NCBI RefSeq assembly: GCF_009363095.1
Contig: NZ_CP045295.1
Span: 6,167,001 to 6,231,000, forward strand
Source: Paenibacillus cellulositrophicus
Lineage (GTDB): Bacteria; Bacillota; Bacilli; Paenibacillales; Paenibacillaceae
Length of the DNA stretch: 64,000 nt
Direction: 5' to 3'
The position numbers were made by a program, and so were the translations under genes. Below the pieces are notes generated by a model. That model had not been told where the DNA came from, did no database searches, and worked only from the letters and a program-made list of their open reading frames with translations. Shown here one piece after another: positions 1-7,243 of this stretch (its first letter is position 1; each line of letters opens with the position of its first letter).

Positions 1-218
1 ATGATCAGGAATGGGCTCAGTCCCTGGTGGAAGACAGACGTCCTGAAATCGCTGACGCTCTATCCTCCATCGGCTATCAGCTTCTGACGCTTAAAGCCGC
101 TCCGCTACCGTCTCCGGCCGATGAACAACAGCCAGCTGGCTTGAGTGCGGCCATGGGCGGTCACCGCGTGGCGGACTTCGTGCCGCAGAGCTACAAGGGG
201 GTGGATATGAGGGTATGA
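1..218 (+). CDS. C-terminal end of a YlqG-like (possibly FliK-like) protein, cut by window start
   Basis: Only the last 71 codons are visible; the frame is already open at base 3 and stops at 218. The piece has a helical stretch ending in a hydrophobic strand (residues like PEIADALSSIGYQLLTLKAA) followed by a proline/glutamine-rich tail ending VPQSYKGVDMRV. In B. subtilis the gene just before ylqH is ylqG, of unknown function. The ALxxxGY...LxLKxAPL pattern resembles the end of FliK-type hook-length control domains, which is an inference from a short piece. It overlaps the next gene by ATGA at 215-218, so the two are translationally coupled. Confidence 0.6.
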   Translation, partial: DQEWAQSLVEDRRPEIADALSSIGYQLLTLKAAPLPSPADEQQPAGLSAAMGGHRVADFVPQSYKGVDMRV

Positions 219-517
219 GCAGCAAGCCTCAGGAGCCGTCCCCAAGTTTGAAAAAGGCCGTCGCCCTCAAATACGCGCCCGGTGACAACGATGCCCCGGT
301 CGTCGTGGCGAAGGGGCGGGGGAAAGTGGCGGATACGATTCTCGAGACGGCGAAGGAACACGGGGTCCCCGTTCAGGAGGACGCCGCGCTGGTGGAGGTC
401 CTCTCCAAGCTGGACCTGGACCAACAGATTCCGCCGGAGCTGTATCACCTTGTCGCGGAGGTTCTCAGCTATATTTACCGGGCGGACCGGCTCGCTCGGG
501 AAAGGCCGTTCGAATGA
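215..517 (+). CDS. ylqH: FlhB C-terminal-domain paralogue (FlhX/YlqH type)
   Basis: A 100-residue protein equal to the cytoplasmic C-terminal half of FlhB, the type III export switch component. Aligned with the real FlhB of this window (31221-32309), it keeps AVALKY, then AP-VVAKG, VADTILETAKEHGVP and IPPELYHLVAEVLSYIYR. It has no membrane segments, and the NPTH self-cleavage site is absent: the protein begins just at that point with LKKAVALKY. The family is known from B. subtilis YlqH and from FlhX of Helicobacter, where the piece can stand in for the cleaved FlhB C-domain; its role in Gram-positives is not established. It is coupled by ATGA overlaps to the genes on both sides. Confidence 0.85.
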   Translation: MSSKPQEPSPSLKKAVALKYAPGDNDAPVVVAKGRGKVADTILETAKEHGVPVQEDAALVEVLSKLDLDQQIPPELYHLVAEVLSYIYRADRLARERPFE

Positions 518-900
518 ACGGACGGCAAGGAAAAATGAAGGATAACCGCCGCCAAAAAGGAGCAGCCGCTGAGCGGGCGGCAGCCGACCTGCTGCTCTCC
601 GCAGGTTACCGCGTCCGCGACCGGAACTGGCGCTGCCGCAGCGGCGAACTGGACGTGGTCGCCGAGGACGGCGGCGTCATTGTTTTTGTGGAGGTGCGCA
701 GCCGGACCGCCGGCACCTCCTTCGGCACAGCCGCAGAATCTGTGAATTTCCGCAAAATCCGCAAGGTCCGCAGCACGGCCGAAGTGTATCTTCACGCACA
801 GCGGCTGGAGGGCCGCGAGGTACGCTTTGACGTCGTCGCCGTGGAGCTGGGGCGCGATCTAAGCATTGCCGCGATTCATCATATACAGGGGGCGTTCTAG
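514..900 (+). CDS. yraN: UPF0102 / YraN family nuclease-fold protein
   Basis: 128 residues of the YraN (UPF0102) family. It has an N-terminal helix with KGAAAERAAADLLLSAGY, then the endonuclease-like core GELDVVAEDGGVIVFVEVRSR at about residues 49-69. The E-x-D ... EVR pattern matches the PD-(D/E)xK fold of archaeal Holliday-junction resolvases. The cellular role of the family is not established. The ATG overlaps the ylqH stop (ATGA at 514-517). A terminator follows at once, so this ends the transcript. In many Paenibacillus-type genomes yraN neighbours comM; here comM lies 1.4 kb away on the other strand. Confidence 0.88.
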   Translation: MNGRQGKMKDNRRQKGAAAERAAADLLLSAGYRVRDRNWRCRSGELDVVAEDGGVIVFVEVRSRTAGTSFGTAAESVNFRKIRKVRSTAEVYLHAQRLEGREVRFDVVAVELGRDLSIAAIHHIQGAF

Positions 901-912
901 GACGAGCCCCTA

Positions 913-953
913 ATAAAAAAACTTCCATTACCATGCGATTGGAAGTTTTTTTA
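913..953 (+). terminator. Intrinsic terminator after yraN
   Basis: AAAAAACTTCCA pairs with TGGAAGTTTTTT around a 12-base loop, and the stem runs into a T tract. It lies 13 bases past the yraN stop. Confidence 0.85.
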
Positions 954-1027
954 TTACCCCATTTTCACTGAGACAACTAACAGCATTAGTGCATCCAGAT
1001 CGGCCGGCTTTATCTGGAGGTGGAAAA

Positions 1028-1075
1028 GTGGATGTATTAATTGTAATTATTTACCTTATGGTGAAGGCGATTTGA
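1028..1075 (+). CDS. Possible tiny hydrophobic peptide (15 residues)
   Basis: A GTG codon at 1028 follows a good ribosome binding site (GGAGG at 1016-1020, about 7 bases away). It opens a 15-codon frame, MDVLIVIIYLMVKAI, then TGA. The peptide is almost entirely membrane-compatible. It could be a small membrane peptide, a type I-toxin-like peptide, a decayed gene start or chance. It is the only plausible coding signal in 954-1235; the rest of that interval shows no gene, although it is clearly AT-rich. Confidence 0.22.
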   Translation: MDVLIVIIYLMVKAI

Positions 1076-1235
1076 ACTCATCATAGAATAATCTAAGTAG
1101 AAGTGATGTGTGAACTTGCCTAAAATAGAATTTTTCCTAGGTATCAACATCAGAGGATGATAGTAATTATTTTATTGAGCTTACCTCAACCCGTTCTACA
1201 TCGAAAGGGGAAACGACGATTTAGTGGGAGGTATC

Positions 1236-1595
1236 ATGAGGAATATTCTGAATTTTCTTATTACCTTTTTGGTGTTCTGGATAGGCAATGAGTACTTTAA
1301 TCCATATCTTTCGATAACAGATACTAAAACTTTGCTGATTGCATCCCTTCTTATGTTCATAATTAGTCTTTTATTCAGTTTAGCCATGGTAATGTCGGTT
1401 ATGCTGATCACTGTAGGAATTGGGTGTTTAACCACTCCGGCTTTAATGTTGGCTTCCATCGTGCTGACACCCATTAAACTTTGGCTTCTGGACAAATACC
1501 TGTATGGATTTGAAATACATGGATTGTGGACATATGTCATTCTTACTTTGGTTCTTAGCCTATTCACAGTGAAAGTAAAAGAGAGGCATGATTGA
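1236..1595 (+). CDS. Small multi-pass membrane protein, YvlD/phage-holin-like
   Basis: 119 residues with four hydrophobic segments (about 2-20, 30-58, 62-82 and 92-112) and few charges, ending KVKERHD. A short membrane protein with a glycine-containing turn (TVGIGCLTTPALM) between the middle helices resembles the YvlD / phage-holin-IV type group. That is a tentative match from overall pattern only. ATG 1236 is chosen because GGGAGG sits at 1226-1231; the in-frame GTG at 1224 has no binding site. Codon use is distinctly AT-richer than in the flanking genes, and this interval interrupts an otherwise familiar gene order, so gain by transfer is plausible. Confidence 0.6.
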   Translation: MRNILNFLITFLVFWIGNEYFNPYLSITDTKTLLIASLLMFIISLLFSLAMVMSVMLITVGIGCLTTPALMLASIVLTPIKLWLLDKYLYGFEIHGLWTYVILTLVLSLFTVKVKERHD

Positions 1596-1644
1596 CGATA
1601 TGGCAAAAAGCCTGTGAGAACATTTACGAATTGAGGAGGAACCT

Positions 1645-1830
1645 GTGTTTAAAAATAGACACTGGAAAAAGTATCTCATTCTACTTGCCATTACGCTACC
1701 TGTTTTTATTGTTTTTATATTTATGCTTCCACATGATAAACAGCCTATTGCACTAGGTATATGTCCATCCATATTCTGGATATTGTATTATTCATGGATC
1801 GCAATGGAGAATAGAAAAAAAGATAGATAG
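1645..1830 (+). CDS. Small membrane protein, unknown function
   Basis: 61 residues, not recognised. There are two hydrophobic segments (about 9-28 and 35-52) flanked by lysine/arginine clusters, giving an N-in, C-in hairpin: KNRHWKK before the first and ENRKKDR after the second. GTG at 1645 has a strong binding site (TGAGGAGGAACC). It starts 49 bases after the previous small membrane gene and shares its AT-rich codon use, so the two are probably one transcript. Confidence 0.55.
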   Translation: MFKNRHWKKYLILLAITLPVFIVFIFMLPHDKQPIALGICPSIFWILYYSWIAMENRKKDR

Positions 1831-1965
1831 AACAAATATTTAATGAAGGATAACATGAAGTTCTATCCTACAATAATGGCGTTTGGTTACCCGATGATTT
1901 ACCTCTAAGGGTTAAATTAATCCAGATGAGATGATTGGGTTTTGAAGAGAGAATGGATTGACGGA

Positions 1966-1993
1966 AATAACCTGCCACAAATGGCAGGTTATT
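1966..1993. terminator. Perfect inverted repeat, probable terminator
   Basis: AATAACCTGCCA pairs exactly with TGGCAGGTTATT around a 4-base loop (12-bp stem). On the + strand it is followed by CTTTGTT, so the T tract is poor. It could serve the two small membrane genes (+), or the minus-strand remnant whose stop codon lies just beside it at 1999-2001. Confidence 0.6.
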
Positions 1994-1998
1994 CTTTG

Positions 1999-2224
1999 TT
2001 ATGAACCCCAGTGTCCAGTTTCTTCTGATGATTTACAATAAGGCGCCTTGTATCCCTGTAACGTCTGAGGCTGCGCATCTATCTGCTGATAGAGCTCAAC
2101 GTTTGTTTTCTGGAGTTTAGATATCGTTGCCTTTATCTCTTCGGCTTAGAGCATAGATCATGAAGCAGGATGGCCGAAGGGGTCGAAGGGCAATCTGCAT
2201 CATTTTATTTTCGTGATCGAACAT
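1999..2224 (-). pseudogene. Probable gene remnant with a frameshift, minus strand
   Basis: Two minus-strand frames overlap and look like one broken coding sequence. One begins with ATG at 2224 (MFDHENKMMQIALRPLRP...) and stops near 2117. The other runs from about 2145 to TAA at 1999-2001 and reads as a normal soluble C-terminus (EEIKATISKLQKTNVELYQQ, later CKSSEETGHWGS). A one-base shift near 2140 would join them. No start or binding site serves the second frame. The family is not recognised, and chance cannot be excluded at this length. Confidence 0.3.
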
Positions 2225-2269
2225 AAATGAATCACATTACTAGGGTTTATACCGCAAATTAGCTTCCTT

Positions 2270-3862
2270 TCACCCCACCCCCGTAATCTGCGGCCGATCC
2301 AAATTCCGGTATTGGATCGCTTCCGCCACATGGTTGAAGGCGATATTCTCCTGGCCGTCCAGGTCGGCGATCGTCCGGGCCAGTTTCAGGATGCGGTCAT
2401 ATGCCCGCATGCTGAGGCCCAGCGTTTCGATCGTCTGATGGAGCATATCGGCTGAAGCGGAGTCGAGCCTGGCGAAACGCCGGAGCGCACTGCCGGTCAG
2501 CTCGCTGTTCCAGCTGCCATAACCGCTGCCGTATCGTTGTTGCTGACGGGCATGGGCTTCGAGCACCTGATTGCGCATTTCAGCCGATGACAGGCTCGGT
2601 GCATCGGTGGACCATTCCTTAGGGCGGGGGACCTCGACTTGAAGATCGATCCGGTCAAGCAGCGGACCGGAGATTTTGGCGCGGTATTGGGCGATCCGGC
2701 TGAAGCTGCATGTGCATTGATGTTCCGGGTGATCGCTTCCGAGGTATCCGCACGGACACGGATTCATCGAAGCCGCCAGCATGAAGTGCGCCGGGAAGGT
2801 GTGCACGGCACGCGCCCTGCTGATCGTAACCGTTTTGTCCTCCAGCGGCTGCCGCAGCACTTCGAGCACCTGGCGGTTGAATTCCGGCAGCTCGTCCAGA
2901 AACAGGATGCCCCGGTGGGCAAGGCTGACTTCGCCCGGTTTGGGTATCGTTCCTCCGCCGATCAGTCCTCCGGAAGAGATGGTGTGGTGCGGGGAACGAA
3001 AAGGACGTCTGCGGATGAGGCCGGAGCCGGGTTCCTTCAGTTTTCCGGCCGCGCTGAATATTTTGGTCGTTTCGAGCGCTTCCTGCTCGGTCATGAAGGG
3101 CAGGATGGTCGGCAGGCGTTTGATGAGCATCGTTTTGCCGGTTCCGGGCGGTCCGATCAGCAAAATGTTGTGCATGCCGGCGGCAGCAATCGTGAGCGCC
3201 CTTTTGACATGGAGCTGGCCGAGCACGTCGGCATAATCTTCCGCAGGAAGGTGATCGGGTACGGAAGCTGCGGCAACAGTCGTTGCTTTCAGCAGCGGGG
3301 ACAAGGTTTGAATCCGGAGGGGCTGGTCTTTGCCGGGCACGTCAGCAGCCGAGTGTTCTGCGGCTAACTGACGCAGCTCGTTCAAATGCCGGATGGCATA
3401 AATATTCATGTGATCGATTAAGGCGGCCTCACCGGCATTCTCTTCCGGCAGCAGAACGGCGGTGAATCCCTCGCGCTTCGCCCTGTCCACCATGGACAGG
3501 ACGCCGTTAACGGGCCTCAGGCTGCCGTCGAGCGCCATTTCTCCGATGAGAAGCAGCTTCTCATCCTGCGGCAGCAGAAGCTGTCCGCTCGTTACGAGAA
3601 TGCCAAGAGCAATGGCCAGATCAAACGCGGAGCCTTCCTTTTTCAGATCGGCCGGTGCGAGATTGATCGTGACGCGCTGAAGGGGGAAGGTGAAGCCGCA
3701 ATTTTTGATGCCCGCCCGGACACGTTCCACCGCTTCCCGGATGGCGGAGTCCGGCAGTCCGATAATGCTCGTCTGCGGCAGTCCGTTGGAAATGTCGACC
3801 TCCACCTGAATGATCACCCCGTCAATTCCGTATAAACATGTACTGTGCATTTTTCCATACAT
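2270..3862 (-). CDS. comM: YifB/ComM family magnesium-chelatase-like AAA ATPase
   Basis: 530 residues. An N-terminal Lon-protease-like fold (about 20-165, with PDSAIREAVERVRAGIKNCG) is followed by an AAA+ ATPase. The ATPase has Walker A GPPGTGKT at about 237-244, Walker B GILFLDELPEF, and the family cysteine cluster NPCPCGY...CTCS. ComM in Haemophilus and Vibrio is a branch-migration helicase that helps integrate donor DNA in natural transformation. The start MYGKMHS at 3862 is the family start; an in-frame GTG at 3874 is too close to the AGGGG site. It is transcribed alone from its own promoter (3971-3999), divergent from ohrR. dprA, another transformation gene, lies 3.4 kb away. Confidence 0.9.
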   Translation of the reverse strand: MYGKMHSTCLYGIDGVIIQVEVDISNGLPQTSIIGLPDSAIREAVERVRAGIKNCGFTFPLQRVTINLAPADLKKEGSAFDLAIALGILVTSGQLLLPQDEKLLLIGEMALDGSLRPVNGVLSMVDRAKREGFTAVLLPEENAGEAALIDHMNIYAIRHLNELRQLAAEHSAADVPGKDQPLRIQTLSPLLKATTVAAASVPDHLPAEDYADVLGQLHVKRALTIAAAGMHNILLIGPPGTGKTMLIKRLPTILPFMTEQEALETTKIFSAAGKLKEPGSGLIRRRPFRSPHHTISSGGLIGGGTIPKPGEVSLAHRGILFLDELPEFNRQVLEVLRQPLEDKTVTISRARAVHTFPAHFMLAASMNPCPCGYLGSDHPEHQCTCSFSRIAQYRAKISGPLLDRIDLQVEVPRPKEWSTDAPSLSSAEMRNQVLEAHARQQQRYGSGYGSWNSELTGSALRRFARLDSASADMLHQTIETLGLSMRAYDRILKLARTIADLDGQENIAFNHVAEAIQYRNLDRPQITGVG

Positions 3863-3963
3863 ACAATAAAGCACCCCTATTCCCCGGCGGTTTCCCTGGA
3901 CAAACGAGAACGGGATCGCCGTAGTTGACGGAAAAAAGGTGCTTCCTTATTTTCGCTTAAGTT

Positions 3964-3999
3964 TACAAAAATTGTAGGACCGTAAGCAGTAAAAGTCAA
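3964..3999 (-). promoter_or_regulatory. comM promoter overlapped by a palindrome
   Basis: On the minus strand TTGACT (3999-3994), a 17-base spacer and TACAAT (3976-3971) form a good sigma-A promoter about 100 bases before comM. The -10 box is half of the perfect palindrome TACAAAAATTGTA (3964-3976). That palindrome resembles an OhrR operator but has a 3-base rather than 5-base centre. Confidence 0.65.
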
Positions 4000-4061
4000 G
4001 ATGGAAGGCATCGGGGATGAGAAATAGAGGTATGCTTGTAAGGGAGTGATTCAAGACCGAT

Positions 4062-4099
4062 TTGTTGTTTAAAATTTAAAAGTATACAATAAAATTGCA
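4062..4099 (+). promoter_or_regulatory. ohrR promoter with built-in OhrR operator
   Basis: TTGTTG (4062-4067), a 17-base spacer and TACAAT (4085-4090) form a sigma-A promoter. The -10 box begins TACAATAAAATTGCA (4085-4099), which matches 13 of 15 bases of the B. subtilis OhrR operator core TACAATTAAATTGTA as I remember it. A repressor bound there would cover the -10 box, consistent with autoregulation. Confidence 0.62.
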
Positions 4100-4199
4100 G
4101 GGCATCAATTGCTCCTTCAGAAGATATCGCGCAATTACTATGATAATGTGACAAATTTATGATAATATTATGACAAGAAGGCAGGTGAAGACGAAAGTG

Positions 4200-4670
4200 A
4201 TGAAACCAAGTGAAATGAATCCGCAGCTGCAGCTGGAAAATCAGCTGTGCTTTACCATCTATGCCTGTTCGCGAGAAATCACCAAGCTGTATCAGCCCCA
4301 TCTGGAGAAGCTCGGTGTGACATATTCCCAGTATTTGGTCCTGCTTGTGCTTTGGGAGCGGGGACAGTGTACCGTGAAGGAGCTTGGGGAGGCTCTTTTC
4401 CTGGACTCCGGCACCTTGACGCCCCTGCTGAAGAGACTTCAGGCCGCTGGTCTGATTCACCGTGAGCGCTCTGCCCAGGACGAACGGAAGGTCATCATCA
4501 CGTTGACGGACGAAGGAAACAAGCTGAAGGAGAAGGCGCTGAACGTTCCGGCCGCCATGCAGCAGGAGCTGTGCCTGAACGAGAGCGAATTCGGGCATTT
4601 GCTGGGCCAGTTCAAGAGTCTGCTGAACCGCGTCCATCACAACAACGAACAGCAAGAGAGCAAGATGTGA
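4200..4670 (+). CDS. ohrR: Organic-peroxide-sensing MarR-family repressor OhrR
   Basis: 156 residues, MarR/OhrR family. It is close to B. subtilis OhrR along its length: LENQLCF, YxxYLxLLxLWE, LDSGTLTPLLKRL (winged-helix recognition region, about 65-80) and ERKVIITLT in the wing. The sensing cysteine (Cys17 here, in NQLCF) is present, and the C-terminal half has no further cysteine pair partner apart from one near residue 122 (ELCLN). OhrR derepresses ohrA peroxidase when that cysteine is oxidised. No ohrA gene is adjacent, so its main target lies elsewhere. ATG 4200 is chosen because of AGGTGA upstream; ATG 4170 lacks a site and ATG 4215 is also possible. A terminator follows directly. Confidence 0.9.
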   Translation: MKPSEMNPQLQLENQLCFTIYACSREITKLYQPHLEKLGVTYSQYLVLLVLWERGQCTVKELGEALFLDSGTLTPLLKRLQAAGLIHRERSAQDERKVIITLTDEGNKLKEKALNVPAAMQQELCLNESEFGHLLGQFKSLLNRVHHNNEQQESKM

Positions 4671-4673
4671 AGT

Positions 4674-4722
4674 AAAGAGCGATTTTTGCAGAACATTATC
4701 TGCAAATCTGTCGCTCTTTTTC
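4674..4722 (+). terminator. Intrinsic terminator after ohrR
   Basis: AAGAGCGA...TTTGCAGA pairs with TCTGCAAA...TCGCTCTT, a long interrupted stem followed by TTTTT. It begins 4 bases after the ohrR stop. Confidence 0.85.
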
Positions 4723-4904
4723 CCTGTTATCCATGAAACCATGTTGGGACGACGCAAGGTTCCAAGGAATTATATCGGATCTAAGACGTTACTTCGAGGG
4801 CGGATTTTACCATCAAATCCCAAATATTCTCTCAAACGGATTAAACCGATATCAAAAAGCTGTCGATGGAAACACAGTTTCTTAAGGTAAGCGTTTTAAA
4901 AACA

Positions 4905-4913
4905 TGTTACAAT
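4905..4913 (+). promoter_or_regulatory. Candidate extended -10 promoter for sucCD
   Basis: TG at 4905-4906, one base, then TACAAT (4908-4913) fits the extended -10 form. No good -35 hexamer lies 16-18 bases upstream. It sits 78 bases before the sucC start in an otherwise empty 270-base gap. Confidence 0.45.
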
Positions 4914-4990
4914 AGCTTGGGTTTATATTATTTTCCAAGAGATATCAGAACCCGCCTTGTAGCAGTCATGTTGATAGGAGGATACCGTAA

Positions 4991-6151
4991 ATGAATATCC
5001 ATGAATATCAAGGAAAACAAGTGTTAAAGCAGTACGGCGTTACCGTTCCGAACGGAAAGGTGGCCTACACCGTGGAAGAGGCGGTTGAAGCCGCTAAATC
5101 CCTGGGCAGCCAAGTCACGGTTGTCAAAGCGCAAATCCATGCAGGCGGCCGCGGTAAAGCCGGCGGCGTCAAAGTGGCCAAGAACCTGGACGAGGTTCGT
5201 GCTTACGCGGAGGAAATCCTCGGCAAAGTTCTCGTTACGCATCAGACAGGCCCGGAAGGTAAAGAAGTCAAGCGGCTTCTGATCGAAGAGGGCTGCGATA
5301 TCCGCAAGGAATATTACGTCGGCGTCGTTGTTGACCGCGCTACCGGACGTGTCGTGATGATGGCATCGGAAGAAGGCGGAACGGAAATCGAAGAGGTTGC
5401 CGCTGCAACGCCTGAGAAAATTTTCAAAGAAGTGGTGGATCCGGCCGTAGGCCTGCAGGTTTTCCAAGCACGCAGACTGGCTTATGCGATCAACATCCCT
5501 AACGAACTGGTCAACAAGGCAGTTCAGTTTATGATCGCCCTGTACACCGCTTTTGTTGACAAGGACTGCTCCATTGCAGAAATCAACCCTCTGGTTGTAA
5601 CGGGTGACGGCAATGTCATGGCACTCGATGCCAAGCTGAACTTTGACTCCAACGCACTGTTCCGGCACAAAGACATTCAAGAGCTTCGCGACCTGGACGA
5701 AGAGAACGAAAAAGAAATCGAAGCTTCCAAATACGACCTGAGCTACATAGCTCTCGACGGCAACATCGGCTGTATGGTCAACGGCGCAGGCCTTGCCATG
5801 GCCACGATGGACATTATCAAGTATTACGGCGGAGACCCGGCCAACTTCCTCGACGTAGGGGGCGGTGCCACGAAAGAGAAGGTTACCGAGGCGTTCAAGA
5901 TCATCCTGTCGGATGAGCAGGTCAAAGGCATTTTCGTCAACATCTTTGGCGGAATTATGCGCTGCGACGTCATCGCCGAAGGCGTGGTTGAAGCTGCCAA
6001 GCAGCTCGGTTTGACCCGTCCGCTGGTTGTGCGTCTTGAAGGAACCAACGTGGATCTGGGCAAGAAAATTTTGGCCGAATCCGGCCTGAACATCGTGCCT
6101 GCCGACTCCATGGCTGACGGCGCCCAAAAAATTGTCTCACTCGTAAAATAG
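4991..6151 (+). CDS. sucC: Succinate-CoA ligase (ADP-forming), beta subunit
   Basis: 386 residues, full family length. An N-terminal ATP-grasp domain carries AQIHAGGRGKAGGVK at about 47-61, a nucleotide-binding loop. The C-terminal CoA-ligase-like half has DVGGGA and VNIFGGIMRCD, the power helix and phosphohistidine-facing region. With SucD it interconverts succinyl-CoA and succinate with phosphorylation of ADP, a step of the citric acid cycle. A strong site, TAGGAGGATACC, precedes ATG 4991. sucD begins 34 bases after the stop, so they form a two-gene operon as in B. subtilis. Confidence 0.97.
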   Translation: MNIHEYQGKQVLKQYGVTVPNGKVAYTVEEAVEAAKSLGSQVTVVKAQIHAGGRGKAGGVKVAKNLDEVRAYAEEILGKVLVTHQTGPEGKEVKRLLIEEGCDIRKEYYVGVVVDRATGRVVMMASEEGGTEIEEVAAATPEKIFKEVVDPAVGLQVFQARRLAYAINIPNELVNKAVQFMIALYTAFVDKDCSIAEINPLVVTGDGNVMALDAKLNFDSNALFRHKDIQELRDLDEENEKEIEASKYDLSYIALDGNIGCMVNGAGLAMATMDIIKYYGGDPANFLDVGGGATKEKVTEAFKIILSDEQVKGIFVNIFGGIMRCDVIAEGVVEAAKQLGLTRPLVVRLEGTNVDLGKKILAESGLNIVPADSMADGAQKIVSLVK

Positions 6152-6185
6152 AATCTTTAAAATACGATAGGGGATGTGAACAAAC

Positions 6186-7115
6186 GTGAGTATTTTGGTC
6201 GATAAAAATACAAAAGTCATCACACAGGGCATCACCGGCAAAACCGCCCTTTTTCATGCGAAAGGCGCCCTCGACTACGGCACGCAAATGGTCGGAGGAA
6301 CTTCTCCGGGCAAAGGCGGCACCAAGGTTGACATTACGCTGGAGAACGGCCAAACGGTCAGCCTGCCCGTATATAATACGGTTGTAGAAGCCAAGGAAGC
6401 AACTGGCGCGACTGCAAGCGTTATCTACGTACCGCCGGCATTTGCGGCCGACTCCATCATGGAAGCCGTCGATGCGGAAATGGAACTGGTCATCTGTATT
6501 ACGGAGGGCATTCCGGTGCTGGACATGGTCAAAGTGTCCCGTTACATGGAAGGCAAGAAAACCGTCCTGATCGGACCAAACTGCCCAGGGGTTATTACAC
6601 CTGGAGAATGTAAAATCGGCATCATGCCTGGGTACATTCATACTCCGGGCCATGTGGGCGTCGTATCCCGCAGCGGAACGCTGACCTACGAAGCAGTTCA
6701 TCAATTGACGACCCGCGGCATCGGCCAGTCCTCTGCGGTAGGCATTGGCGGCGACCCGGTAAAAGGCTCGGAATTCATCGATATTTTGAGCCGCTTTAAC
6801 GATGATCCGAACACCTATGCTGTGATCATGATCGGCGAAATCGGCGGAACGGCGGAAGAAGAGGCAGCGGAATGGATCCGCGCCAACATGACCAAGCCGG
6901 TCGTCGGCTTCATCGGCGGGGTTACTGCGCCTCCAGGCAAACGTATGGGACATGCGGGCGCTATTATTTCCGGCGGTAAAGGCACGGCGAAAGAAAAGAT
7001 CGCCAAGCTCGAAGAATGCGGCATCAAAGTCGCTCCGACGCCTTCGGAAATGGGATCTACGCTGGTAAGCGTTCTTGAAGAGCGCGGCCTGCTGGAAAAA
7101 TGCACGACTCACTAA
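6186..7115 (+). CDS. sucD: Succinate-CoA ligase (ADP-forming), alpha subunit
   Basis: 309 residues. The N-terminal CoA-binding Rossmann domain begins MSILVDKNTKVITQGITG; the ligase domain has GPNCPGVITPGE. The active-site histidine that becomes phosphorylated is His256, in KRMGHAGAII. It pairs with SucC in the citric acid cycle. The start is GTG at 6186 after AGGGGATG. A terminator at 7147-7193 closes the operon. Confidence 0.97.
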   Translation: MSILVDKNTKVITQGITGKTALFHAKGALDYGTQMVGGTSPGKGGTKVDITLENGQTVSLPVYNTVVEAKEATGATASVIYVPPAFAADSIMEAVDAEMELVICITEGIPVLDMVKVSRYMEGKKTVLIGPNCPGVITPGECKIGIMPGYIHTPGHVGVVSRSGTLTYEAVHQLTTRGIGQSSAVGIGGDPVKGSEFIDILSRFNDDPNTYAVIMIGEIGGTAEEEAAEWIRANMTKPVVGFIGGVTAPPGKRMGHAGAIISGGKGTAKEKIAKLEECGIKVAPTPSEMGSTLVSVLEERGLLEKCTTH

Positions 7116-7146
7116 TATAAACCGGCGTTATTTACGGTTCAAAGGT

Positions 7147-7193
7147 AAGCAACCTTTTATTTCTCCATCCGGGGGATAAAGGGTTGCTTTTTT
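7147..7193 (+). terminator. Intrinsic terminator after sucD
   Basis: AAGCAACC...TTTAT pairs with ATAAA...GGGTTGCTT, followed by a run of six T. The stem spans the region just before dprA. Confidence 0.88.
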
Positions 7194-7243
7194 GTGTTTT
7201 CAACACCAAAAATCTGGAAAATATAAGGAAGGGCGGGATTGGC

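Larger units (their letters stand above)
1831..2269. other. Gene-poor AT-rich interval between the small membrane genes and comM
   Basis: It holds a 17-codon frame with a weak AAGGA site at 1855-1908 (probably chance or a remnant), a terminator at 1966-1993, and a broken minus-strand frame (see separate entries). No intact gene, RNA gene or insertion sequence was seen. Confidence 0.5.

Noticed and set aside
1855..1908. 17-codon frame after the small membrane genes
   Set aside because: Weak site, no distinctive composition; likely chance in AT-rich sequence.
5024..6127. Long minus-strand open frame (367 codons) opposite sucC
   Set aside because: It lies wholly within sucC and its composition is what a high-GC coding strand gives in reverse; no binding site.
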